Below are positions 25,713-33,402 of a DNA stretch of 64,000 nucleotides, one piece after another. Each line of letters starts with the position of its first letter. The first letter of the stretch is position 1. Source of the DNA: Actinomadura barringtoniae. GTDB taxonomy: Bacteria > Actinomycetota > Actinomycetes > Streptosporangiales > Streptosporangiaceae. The notes beneath the pieces were generated by a model, which was not told the DNA's origin, made no database searches, and was given only the letters and a program-made list of their open reading frames with translations. Where the stretch lies: NCBI RefSeq assembly GCF_017573505.1, contig NZ_JAGEOJ010000012.1, positions 248,001 through 312,000 on the forward strand. Reading direction: 5' to 3'. Both the position numbers and the translations under genes were made by a program.

Positions 25713-27140
25713 GTGCGGCGGATTCGAGTGTTGCTGGTTGTCGCTTGTGTGCTGATCACCATGGCGGGCGTGCCTGCTTCGGGTTCGGTGCTGCGCGGGA
25801 TTGATGGTCGGCTTGTGTACGTGACCCACGCTCAGTCGGAGGACATCGCCGCGTTCAGGGTGGGGACGGACGGTCGTCCTCGGCGTGTGGGCGATTTGAT
25901 CAAGACGGGTTCTGGTACGGGGCCCTCGCCTGTGATGTTCTCGCCGGACGGCCGTACTGCGTATGTGTTGAATCGGGGGAACAACACGGTCGCGGCTTAC
26001 CGGGTTGGCTCGCAGGGTGAGTTGAGGTTGCTCGGGACGGCTCCGACCGGGGATGCCTTCGGGCTGGCGCTTGCTCCGGATGGCAGCTCGCTGTTCGCCG
26101 CCAATCAGTCTGGAACGGTCTCGGCGTTCACCATTGACGGTGCCGGGAGGCCGCGGTCGGCGGGCGACCCGGTGCCTACTGGTTTTGCCCTGCCGCAGGG
26201 GCTGGGTGTGAGCCCGGATGGACGTTTTCTGTATGTCGGGCATGGTGAGCCCGACAGTCCTGGCCCGCGCGACCCCGATGTCATCGTTCGGTTCGCGATC
26301 GGGCCGAAGGCCGCGTTGAGGAAGGTCGGCCGTCCGGTGCAGACCAACCCGTCCGGTGCGCAGATCGTCTTCACGCCTGACGGGCGGTTCGCTTACATCG
26401 CCACGACCTTCGACTCGGTGGTCGACGGGTTCCGGGTGGGGCGCGACGGGGAGCTGACTCCGGTGCCTGGCAGCCCGTTCAAGGCCGCGCTCTTCGCTGA
26501 GGGCGCCGTGGTCTCGCCTGACGGCAGGCACTTGTTCGTCGCCGGATCCGGCGACGAACCCGATCCGGGCGGAGTATCGGCGTACACGATCAACGGCGAC
26601 GGCAGCCTTTCCGAGACCCCGGGCTCGCCGTTCTCAGCCGGGATGTTCCCGGTCGGGATCGACACCACCCCGGATGGACGACATCTGCTCGTATCGTCGG
26701 CCAACGGCGACCCCAGCCTGCTGTTCACGTTCGCCATCGCCGCCGACGGCCGTCTCAGCCAGGCCGGCCCGCCGCTGCTCACCGGCGGCACCTTCTCCAT
26801 GTTCCAGTCGCTCGGCGTCCAGCCCGACCAGGGCCCGGTCGCTGAGTTGACCGTCCGGGTGCGGGCTGCCGGGGAGGCCACGCCATTCGACGCCTCGAGG
26901 TCCTCTGACCCCGATGGCACCGTGGCTCGGTTCGACTGGGACTTCGGCGACGGCGCCACCTTGAAAGACGGCGGCCCGGCGCCTGATCACATCTACCGGC
27001 GGGCCGGAACGTTCATTGCGACAGTGACCGTTACCGACGACGAGAACTGCTCCACTGCCCTGGTGTTCACAGGTACCAGCGCGCACTGCAACGGGTCGGC
27101 GCGGGCACGGGCGTCGCGGAGCGTCACCGTGCCGCGCTGA
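25713..27140 (+). CDS. Secreted seven-bladed propeller (lactonase-like) with PKD domain
   Basis: The protein is about 475 residues long with a signal peptide starting MRRIRVLLVVACVLITMAG. The body has seven lactonase/YncE-type blades with recurring SPDGRxxYV motifs (FSPDGRTAYVLNRGN, LAPDGSSLFAANQSG, VSPDGRFLYVGHG, FTPDGRFAYIATT, VSPDGRHLFVAGSG, TTPDGRHLLVSS). The last 100 residues form a PKD domain (FDASRSSDPDGTVARFDWDFGDG). Such proteins are extracellular; the lactonase branch hydrolyses 6-phosphogluconolactone, but a secreted member with PKD more likely binds wall or matrix. The GTG at 25713 is preferred over the frame-open 25566 because it leads directly into the signal peptide. Confidence 0.85.
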   Translation: MRRIRVLLVVACVLITMAGVPASGSVLRGIDGRLVYVTHAQSEDIAAFRVGTDGRPRRVGDLIKTGSGTGPSPVMFSPDGRTAYVLNRGNNTVAAYRVGSQGELRLLGTAPTGDAFGLALAPDGSSLFAANQSGTVSAFTIDGAGRPRSAGDPVPTGFALPQGLGVSPDGRFLYVGHGEPDSPGPRDPDVIVRFAIGPKAALRKVGRPVQTNPSGAQIVFTPDGRFAYIATTFDSVVDGFRVGRDGELTPVPGSPFKAALFAEGAVVSPDGRHLFVAGSGDEPDPGGVSAYTINGDGSLSETPGSPFSAGMFPVGIDTTPDGRHLLVSSANGDPSLLFTFAIAADGRLSQAGPPLLTGGTFSMFQSLGVQPDQGPVAELTVRVRAAGEATPFDASRSSDPDGTVARFDWDFGDGATLKDGGPAPDHIYRRAGTFIATVTVTDDENCSTALVFTGTSAHCNGSARARASRSVTVPR

Positions 27141-27932
27141 TCACAGTTGATCGATGAAGGCGAAGACGGCGGCGGTGAACTGGGCTGGGTCGCCGTCCAC
27201 GCCCAGGTGGGCTTGCCCGTGGAGGGTTGCCAGGTCGGCGTTCGGGAGGTGGGCGGCGATGGTTTCGGCGGCGGAACGGAAGTAGGGCGGGCTTTCAGTG
27301 CCCAGGAGCAGTCGGACGGGGACCGTGATCTGCCCCAGGCGGTCGAGGATGTCGAAGGTCTCCACGCCGTCCAGTTCGCGCATGACGGTCGGGGCGGTTG
27401 CGAGGCGGGCCAGCCAGGTGGGCGAGGCCTTCATGGCTTGGACGGCTGGCGGGGGTGTGCCCAGGGCCTCGCGGAAAAGGGCTTCCAGGGTGGCTTCGGC
27501 GTTGCCTGCTGCGGCGACCTTGCGGACCTTGTCGCGGGCTTCGGTTGAAACGATGGAACGGCCGTCGGTGGGTGGCTCGTAGAGGAACATCCGGGTGATG
27601 GAGCTGGTGAGCAAGGCCGCCTCTAGGGAGCAGAGGGCACCGTAGGAATGGCCGACCAGGTAGACGTCCTGGCCGATCGTTTCGGCCACGGCGGCTATGT
27701 CCTCGCCTTCGCGGCGCAGGGCGTAGGGCCCTTGCTCGGCTGTGCTCAGGCCTCGGCCTCGGCGGTCGACCACGTGGACTGTGAAACGGGCGGTGAGGGC
27801 GTCGAGGACCGGCGTCCAGCGGGTGCGGTCGGCGGTGGTGCCGTGGACCAGGAGGAGGGGCGAGCCCTGGCCCAGGGTCTCGAAACCGATCACGGTGCCG
27901 TCGCGGGACTCGACCGAGTGGAGGGTGCTCAT
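27141..27932 (-). CDS. Alpha/beta hydrolase
   Basis: The 263-residue alpha/beta-fold hydrolase has an oxyanion strand LLLVHGTT, the nucleophile elbow GHSYG and a C-terminal HGQAHLGVD holding the catalytic His. Acid residue candidates lie near LLLGTESPP. The substrate cannot be told. The ATG at 27932 (MSTLHSVESRDG) is preferred; an upstream in-frame start extends into the operator region. It ends exactly where the convergent propeller gene ends. The ArsR-type regulator gene is divergent, 63 bases away, with an inverted repeat between them, so the hydrolase is probably its target. Confidence 0.88.
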   Translation of the reverse strand: MSTLHSVESRDGTVIGFETLGQGSPLLLVHGTTADRTRWTPVLDALTARFTVHVVDRRGRGLSTAEQGPYALRREGEDIAAVAETIGQDVYLVGHSYGALCSLEAALLTSSITRMFLYEPPTDGRSIVSTEARDKVRKVAAAGNAEATLEALFREALGTPPPAVQAMKASPTWLARLATAPTVMRELDGVETFDILDRLGQITVPVRLLLGTESPPYFRSAAETIAAHLPNADLATLHGQAHLGVDGDPAQFTAAVFAFIDQL

Positions 27933-27947
27933 GAAAGCACGATGGGG

Positions 27948-27983
27948 CAATAGTTGGATAACTGTCAAACCGTCGAACTATTG
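27948..27983. promoter_or_regulatory. Operator-like inverted repeat between hydrolase and ArsR genes
   Basis: CAATAGTT (27948-27955) and AACTATTG (27976-27983) are perfect 8-bp arms separated by 20 bases in an AT-rich patch of an otherwise GC-rich region. The position, between divergent genes and within 20 bases of both starts, fits an ArsR-family operator overlapping both promoters. Confidence 0.6.
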
Positions 27984-27995
27984 GTAGGCTGAGGC

Positions 27996-28343
27996 GTGCG
28001 CTTGTCATCCCAGCCTGAAGTGGACGAGATCGAGTTCGTCGCGGTCATGCATGCCCTGGCCGACCCGGTGCGGCTGCAGTTGCTGGCGGCGCTGGCCGAT
28101 GACGGGGAGCACTCGTGCACGGCCGCCACCGCCGCGATCGCCGTGCACAAGTCGACGATGTCGCATCACTTTCGAGTGCTGCGGGAGGCCGGGCTGATCA
28201 GCGCGCGGCAGGAGGGCCGTACGCGGTTCATGCGGCTTCGCCGAGACGACATCGACTCGCGTTTCCCCGGAGTGCTCGACGCGGCTCTTGTCGCGGGACG
28301 TGATGCGGCCGGCGTCCGGCCTGAGGCGGCGGGCCGCTTCTAG
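27996..28343 (+). CDS. ArsR-family winged-helix regulator
   Basis: The 115-residue protein has the ArsR fold: ALADPVRLQLLAALADDGEHSC, recognition helix HKSTMSHHFRVLREAGLI and a wing at ARQEGRTRFMRL. There are no Cys pairs of the metal-sensing kind (C in HSCTAAT only), so it may respond to an organic ligand or to redox. The GTG start at 27996 is probably leaderless. Divergent hydrolase and inverted repeat imply autoregulation. Its TAG stop shares bases with the stop of the convergent dehydrogenase relic. Confidence 0.9.
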   Translation: MRLSSQPEVDEIEFVAVMHALADPVRLQLLAALADDGEHSCTAATAAIAVHKSTMSHHFRVLREAGLISARQEGRTRFMRLRRDDIDSRFPGVLDAALVAGRDAAGVRPEAAGRF

Positions 28344-29492
28344 CGGGTCAGGGAGAGATGGAAGATCTGGTCGGCGCTGTTGTCGGGGGTGCTGTCCTTG
28401 TCACCGCTACTGGTGGCGAGCCACAGGCCACCGTCGGGGCTGGGCTCTACCGTGCGGATACGGCCGTAGGTGCCGGTGAAGTAGGACTGCGGGGTTGTGG
28501 TGGTGCCGCCGGTGATCTTCATGCGCCAGAGGCGGAGGCCCCGGAGGGCTCCCATGTAGAGGTGGTCGTTGACGATCGCCAGGCCGCTGGGTGAGGCGTC
28601 GGCCACGGGCCAGGTTTGGACCGGGTGAACGAAGGTGGGGTCGCCGCAGTCGCCGGACGTTCCTTCGCAGGCGGGCCAGCCGTGGTTGCCGCCGCGGTGG
28701 ATGAGGTTGAGCTCGTCGGTGATGGAGTTGCCCAGCTCGGCCTCCCATAGGCGGCCGTGGGAGTCGAAGGCCAGGCCCTCGATGTTGCGGTGCCCGTAGC
28801 TCCATATGTATTTGCCGGGGAACGGGTTGTCGGCCGGGATGGAGCCGTCGGGGTTGAGGCGCAGAATCTTGCCGTTGAGGGAGTTGAGGTTCTGCGCATT
28901 GGAGCCGTTCTGGGCATCGCCGGTGGCCGCGTAGAGCTTGCCGTGGGGGCCGAAGCGGATACGGCCGCCGTTGTGGAACTTGCTACGGGCTATGCCGGAG
29001 AGCAGGACCTGTTCGGTGGTCAGGTCGAGGACATTGTTCTCGTATTTGATGCGGACGATGCGGTTGTCGGTGGGACTGGTGTGGAAGAGGTAGAGCCAGT
29101 GGTCGCTGCGGAAGTGCGGGGAGAGCTCCAGGCCCAGGAGGCCGCCTTCGCCATCGGTGCCGGCGACGTTGGGGACCGTGCCTACGGCGGTGCGCCGACC
29201 GGCGGGGGTTACGCCCTCGCGCATTCGCGGGACCCGCGAAGCGAGACGCGGGACACCGTCGAGATCGCGCCCAGGTCTACCGCGATCCACTGGTAGCGGC
29301 CGCGTCGTTCCGACCGCCAGCCCGTCCAAGGATCACCATCGACCGCACTCCCGGCCACCGACCCCGGCCCGGCCTCGCTCGACGCGGTCGCGGGCCGGTG
29401 ATCGGACAGCAACACCTCGGCGTCGGCACGGGCATTGAGCACGGCGATCCGGTGAGCACGAGCGTTGCGGCGAGCAGGCATCGTCTCAGCAA
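28340..29492 (-). pseudogene. Degraded secreted sugar dehydrogenase with F5/8C domain
   Basis: The gene begins with TTG 29492 (AGGAG six bases upstream) and a signal peptide LLRRCLLAATLVLTG, then shifts frame into a discoidin-like start (LSDHRPATASSEAGPG, DPWTGWRSE, WIAVDLGAISTVSRVSL). That shifts again near 29220-29290 into a PQQ/sorbosone-dehydrogenase-type propeller (GTVPNVAG, GEGGLLGLELSP, SYGHRNIEGLAFD, GGNHGWPACEG). The F5/8C domain is cut short and the dehydrogenase lacks its first blade, so an internal deletion plus a frameshift is the simplest reading. It follows the DUF1080 gene by 10 bases in the same direction, so both probably served extracellular sugar oxidation or binding. Confidence 0.7.
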
Positions 29493-29502
29493 GGCGACTC
29501 CT

Positions 29503-30921
29503 TCAGGACCCGGTCGTGATGAACTCGTCCGGCTTCATGACGACCGGCGACTCGACGTAGAGGCTCTTGTACTCGTCCTGAATTCCAGAGTTGTGAATCT
29601 GGATGGCGAGAGGTCCCTCGCGTGCGGCGGTCTTGTCCTTAAATCGCAGGACTTCGACCGCCTTGCAGGTCGAGGCCGTCGTGAGGGGGCAGCACGCCAT
29701 GCGCGCGATGCCGGTCTCCTGGTTGGCGATGAGCTCGCACTGGCTCCACTTGTGAATGTCGATCTTGTCGTGCGGATACTGCGTGAAGAGGTCGCCGCCT
29801 CCGTTGTTGTGGCCGGGGCGGTAGTCCCAGTGGCCGCCGTTCGGCGGCTGGAACTGGATGCCGCCCAGCGCGTCCAGATAAGGCTGGGCGGTGGTGCCCC
29901 AGATCAGGACCGTCGGCGCATGGTTGCCGGTCACCTGACGGAGATTGAAGATCCAGCGGAACGAGCCGACCTGCCGCGGGCTGTAGTAGATCCAGCCGCG
30001 CCCGGCACCCGTTCCGTGGACGGCTCCGTCCTTGACGGTCCAGCCGTCGGATCTGGACTGCGTCCACCCGTCGAGCGTGCTGCCGTTGAACATCGAGACG
30101 AGGTTGGGGTCGCCGTACGGGTTGCCCGGGCCGCTTGGCGCGGTGTGAACGGTGAGGGAGCCGCCGGGCGCCGACGTGTTGCCCGACGCATCGCGCGCCA
30201 CGACGGAGATGGCCGCGTCCGCGTCCGGGCTCAGGCCCGTGCAGGTTCCGGTCGTCGTCCGGCCCGGCACGGTCCCGCACGTACGGCCGTCCGCGACGAG
30301 GTCGTACGCGTCGACGCCGGCGTTGTCGGTCGCGGCCGCCCAGCTCACGGTGGCCGTCGTCGCGGTGACGCCTACCTTGCCCGGGGTTCCCGGAACGACA
30401 CCCGGCGCCTGCGTGTCCGTGGTGCCCGTGACCGTGAGGCGATCGACGTTGGGCCCGCCGCTTGAGCCTGTCGCCGCCGCACGGATCTTGTTGACGCCCG
30501 CGCTCAGGGTGGCGGTGAACGTGCGGTCGGCCCAGGTGTCCCAGTTGGCGGTCACGTTGAACGCGGCCTTCGTCGCGACGGCCGTGCCGTTGACCGTGAT
30601 GGTCATCGGACGATTCGCCTTGGTGCCGTTGGCGTAACGGAACGTCAGCGTCTGGCTGCCCGCGTCCGGGGCGTTCACGGTCCACTCGACGTAGCCGCCG
30701 GTCACGTTGGTGTAGTCGACGAAGCCCGTTCCGGAGAAGCCCGCATGGTTGGAGAAGACGCCTGCCTGCGACAGCGCGGCGTTCTCCGCCTGCCACTCCA
30801 CCGGGGCCGAGGTCGCCACCGCCGGACCGCTCCCCCGCGCCGCCCCGGCGGATCCCACCGGCGGCAGACCGAGCAGCAGCAGACCCAGGATCGTTCCGAA
30901 CGTCGTTACGCGCCGTCGCAT
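29503..30921 (-). CDS. Secreted CBM6 - FN3 - DUF1080 carbohydrate-active protein
   Basis: The 472-residue protein starts MRRRVTTFGTILGLLLLGLPP with a signal peptide, preceded by a GGAGGAGG ribosome site. A CBM6-like beta-sandwich follows (WQAENAALSQ, GYVEWTVNAPDAG, TWADRTFTATL), then a fibronectin type III domain (VSWAAATDNAGVDAYDL). The C-terminal 200 residues are a DUF1080 concanavalin-like domain (SMFNGSTLDGWTQ, GWIYYS, IQIHNSGI), now called the 3-keto-disaccharide hydrolase domain. It is exported and probably binds and cleaves an oxidised disaccharide or polysaccharide. The relic downstream encoded a sugar dehydrogenase, which fits a 3-keto-sugar route. Confidence 0.87.
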   Translation of the reverse strand: MRRRVTTFGTILGLLLLGLPPVGSAGAARGSGPAVATSAPVEWQAENAALSQAGVFSNHAGFSGTGFVDYTNVTGGYVEWTVNAPDAGSQTLTFRYANGTKANRPMTITVNGTAVATKAAFNVTANWDTWADRTFTATLSAGVNKIRAAATGSSGGPNVDRLTVTGTTDTQAPGVVPGTPGKVGVTATTATVSWAAATDNAGVDAYDLVADGRTCGTVPGRTTTGTCTGLSPDADAAISVVARDASGNTSAPGGSLTVHTAPSGPGNPYGDPNLVSMFNGSTLDGWTQSRSDGWTVKDGAVHGTGAGRGWIYYSPRQVGSFRWIFNLRQVTGNHAPTVLIWGTTAQPYLDALGGIQFQPPNGGHWDYRPGHNNGGGDLFTQYPHDKIDIHKWSQCELIANQETGIARMACCPLTTASTCKAVEVLRFKDKTAAREGPLAIQIHNSGIQDEYKSLYVESPVVMKPDEFITTGS

Positions 30922-30944
30922 CGTCCAGCCTCCTCCCCCAGACA

Positions 30945-31029
30945 CCCAAACATCCGACATAAAAACACGAGACGCGGGCCGCTCCTAGACCCAGAGCCCG
31001 AAATCCGCCATATTCATCCGATGTTTGGG
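30945..31029. promoter_or_regulatory. Distant inverted repeat flanking the DUF1080 promoter
   Basis: CCCAAACATC (30945-30954) and GATGTTTGGG (31020-31029) are perfect 10-bp arms 65 bases apart. The left arm lies 24 bases upstream of the DUF1080 start, and the right arm follows the SDR stop. They could be two half-sites for one looping repressor. Confidence 0.35.
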
Positions 31030-31034
31030 ATGTC

Positions 31035-31805
31035 TCAGATGTGGAGGCTGCGGCCACCGTCCACGAGGATCCGCTGGCCGGTGATAAAGCCCGCCTCCGG
31101 CGAGGCCAGAACGCTCACCGCGTAGGCCACGTCGTCCGGAGTCCCCATGCGTCCCACGGGCACCGTGGCCAGATAGGCGCTCCTGGTCGCGTCATCGACG
31201 TCCGCGTGCCGCTCCACCGGGATGAAGCCCGGGGCGACCGTGTTCACGGTGATGCCGTAGCCGGCGAGCTCGTTCGCCCAGCTGCGCATCAGGCCGATCT
31301 GCGCGTTCTTGGCGGTCGCGTACGCCGACCGCCCCGCCGGTGGCCGATCGGCGATCTCCGAGTCGATGTGAACGATCCGGCCGAACCGCCGTTCACGCAT
31401 CCCGGGCAGGACGGCCTGGCCCAGCAGCACCGGACTCCTCACGAAGAAGTCCAGCTGGTCGAGATGGTCACGCCAGGCCACATCCTCCAAAGGCGCCTCC
31501 GGTTGCGGGCCCGTCGCGTTCAGCACCAGCGCGCCGACGACACCGAGCGTTGCGGAGACAGCGGCCACCAGCTCCTCGGCCTGCTCCCTGTCGGTCACAT
31601 CTGCCGCAAATCCCTCGGCGGTCCCTCCCTCGTCCCAGATCGCCGCGACGACCTCGGCCAGCCGGCCGTCGCCATGCAATCCGTTCACCGCGACCGTGTA
31701 CCCGTCCCGCGCCAGCCGGCGGGCGACGGCCGCGCCCAGCCCACGCGAACTGCCCGTCACCAGGGCCACAAGCTGATCATTAGAAGGCATGCCGCAATCA
31801 TCCAT
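31035..31805 (-). CDS. Short-chain dehydrogenase/reductase
   Basis: The 256-residue SDR has the cofactor motif TGSSRGLG, an NATG-equivalent VLNATG, catalytic Tyr and Lys in YATAKNA and the FITGQRILVDGGRS tail. The NADP-preferring pattern (Arg after the Gly motif) suggests a reductase resembling FabG. I chose ATG 31805, which has AGGGGG upstream; ATG 31790 is a good alternative. The reading frame extends further upstream but overlaps the divergent pyrophosphohydrolase start. Substrate unknown. Confidence 0.88.
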   Translation of the reverse strand: MDDCGMPSNDQLVALVTGSSRGLGAAVARRLARDGYTVAVNGLHGDGRLAEVVAAIWDEGGTAEGFAADVTDREQAEELVAAVSATLGVVGALVLNATGPQPEAPLEDVAWRDHLDQLDFFVRSPVLLGQAVLPGMRERRFGRIVHIDSEIADRPPAGRSAYATAKNAQIGLMRSWANELAGYGITVNTVAPGFIPVERHADVDDATRSAYLATVPVGRMGTPDDVAYAVSVLASPEAGFITGQRILVDGGRSLHI

Positions 31806-31880
31806 CGGGCAGCCCCCTGGAGCACGGACCCGCTCCTTCGCCTGCCCGTTCTGGCTGCCACGGCGCCGTACGCTGGGCGG

Positions 31881-32237
31881 GTGACGAGCATCGATCACCT
31901 GGCGGAACGGCTTCGGGAGTTCGCGACGGAACGGGACTGGGAGCAGTTCCACACGCCCAAGAACCTGGCGATGGCTCTTGCCGGCGAGGCGGGCGAGCTG
32001 CTGGCCGAGTTCCAGTGGCTCACGCCCGAGGAGTCCTGGCGGGTCATGGAGGACGACGACGCCGGCCCGCGAGTCGAGGCCGAGCTCGCGGATGTGATGC
32101 TCTACCTGATCCGGCTGGCGGACGTGCTGGGTGTGGATCTCCTCAAGGCGGCTGAGGGCAAGGTCGACAAGAACGCACGCCGCTACGACGCGGACTCCTA
32201 TCGAGGCTCGGCCCGCAAGGCCCCGCCGCTCGCGTGA
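31881..32237 (+). CDS. MazG-like nucleotide pyrophosphohydrolase
   Basis: The 118-residue protein is an all-helical NTP pyrophosphohydrolase of the RS21-C6/dCTPase group: FHTPKNLAMALAGEAGELLAEFQW and ELADVMLYLIRLADVLGVDL carry the ExxE...ExxD metal site. These enzymes hydrolyse dCTP and modified dNTPs to the monophosphate and pyrophosphate, acting in the cytoplasm. The GTG start at 31881 faces the SDR gene. The last 40 bases overlap the convergent GNAT gene. Confidence 0.9.
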   Translation: MTSIDHLAERLREFATERDWEQFHTPKNLAMALAGEAGELLAEFQWLTPEESWRVMEDDDAGPRVEAELADVMLYLIRLADVLGVDLLKAAEGKVDKNARRYDADSYRGSARKAPPLA

Positions 32238-33250
32238 CCGGCGACCGGGTCCGGAAGCTCGCCCAGTCCGGGGATCTCTGAAGACTCGACGTTCCAGCCG
32301 AACTCGCGAGCACGACGTTCAAGGATCGGGATCCGGTAGGCGAGCCCTTCAGGCTGCCCATGTCCGGAGTCCCGGGAGGACTCGTTCCACGCCTCCAAGG
32401 AACGCACCAGCGGCCAGCCATCCAGTGCCAGCCGCAGAGCGAAGGTGGCCCGACCGTCGAGAAGCATCGCCCTGCCGCTATCGCTCGCCTCCAACTCCTT
32501 GGAAAGCAGCGTCTCCTCCAGGCAAAGCCGGTCCCCCGACCTCGTCGCAACGAGCAGCGGCCTCATCTCCCCCTGATCCTCGATGAGGAAGGCGGATCCC
32601 TCCCCCTCCAGGCAGATTTGATACCGAGGCAGCTGACGCTGGCGAGCGAATCCGATGTTGAACTTCCACCCGCACACCCACATCCCACGTGCGAGGTAGT
32701 ACCGAACGGTGTCCCTCCAGACCCAATCCGTATGGAGCTGAAACCCATCCAGACCTTCAGCCAGAGCCGCCTGATAAATAGCGTCCAGCCCTCCCCACGC
32801 CAGACCGTTCCGACGAAAAGCGGGGTGAATGTAGAGCGATGACACCGACAGGCATCGCCTGCCGGTGATGTGCCGCCCCACGCTCACAGTGCCGACCCTG
32901 CCCTGGTCCGTCGTAATCCAATAGCGATCGGCCCAGGGCTGCCCCTGCGTAGGCGGCAGCCAGGCGTGCCCCAGCCGGCCGCGCCAATACTCATAGTCGG
33001 ATTCGGTGAGGCGGCCGGGATCCAGCGTCCCGCCAAAGGCGTTCTCCACCATCAGCGCGATCTCCCAGTAGGGGAACGGCGCGCCCTCACCGGCCACGAT
33101 CGGGGTGAGCGCGAAAGCCGACCCGGACACTGGAGCGGACGCCAACCCGGGCACCGATCCGAACGCCGGCGCGGACGCCAACCCGGGCGCTGGTGCGGAG
33201 GCGGACCGCAGCCGCTCGCGAACGCCCACCAGCCGTTCGTCTTCCCGCAT
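32198..33250 (-). CDS. GNAT-family N-acetyltransferase-like protein
   Basis: The 350-residue protein has a GNAT fold: VGTVSVGRHI, LYIHPAFRRNGLAWGGLDAIYQAA (acetyl-CoA pyrophosphate loop as RxxG) and YYLARGMWVCGWKFNIGFA. The C-terminal part (LEETLLSKELEASDSG) is unfamiliar. The first 50 residues are a low-complexity Ala/Pro/Gly/Ser linker from a near-duplicated DNA segment (33135 and 33173, reading back as GLASAP repeats), so the N-terminus is probably disordered. ATG 33250 is chosen because the upstream frame is basic and unlike protein. The substrate is unknown. Confidence 0.75.
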   Translation of the reverse strand: MREDERLVGVRERLRSASAPAPGLASAPAFGSVPGLASAPVSGSAFALTPIVAGEGAPFPYWEIALMVENAFGGTLDPGRLTESDYEYWRGRLGHAWLPPTQGQPWADRYWITTDQGRVGTVSVGRHITGRRCLSVSSLYIHPAFRRNGLAWGGLDAIYQAALAEGLDGFQLHTDWVWRDTVRYYLARGMWVCGWKFNIGFARQRQLPRYQICLEGEGSAFLIEDQGEMRPLLVATRSGDRLCLEETLLSKELEASDSGRAMLLDGRATFALRLALDGWPLVRSLEAWNESSRDSGHGQPEGLAYRIPILERRAREFGWNVESSEIPGLGELPDPVAGHASGGALRAEPR

Positions 33251-33323
33251 GCATCCCTCCGCTTCCGCGCGCGCAGCCGTCGCCGCTCGCACAGCCATGC
33301 GACCCTGCGCACGATTCCAAGCA

Positions 33324-33335
33324 CGCTACGTAGCG
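33324..33335. promoter_or_regulatory. 12-bp perfect palindrome upstream of the GNAT gene
   Basis: CGCTACGTAGCG is a perfect palindrome in the 152-bp gap 33251-33402, about 75 bases upstream of the GNAT start. A dimeric regulator site is possible. No promoter hexamers can be named with confidence. Confidence 0.3.
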
Positions 33336-33402
33336 GATACGACACTCAGAGACCGTTTCGACTCTCCATTCGCGGTGGAGAGGAACGAGACAAGACGTGC
33401 CT

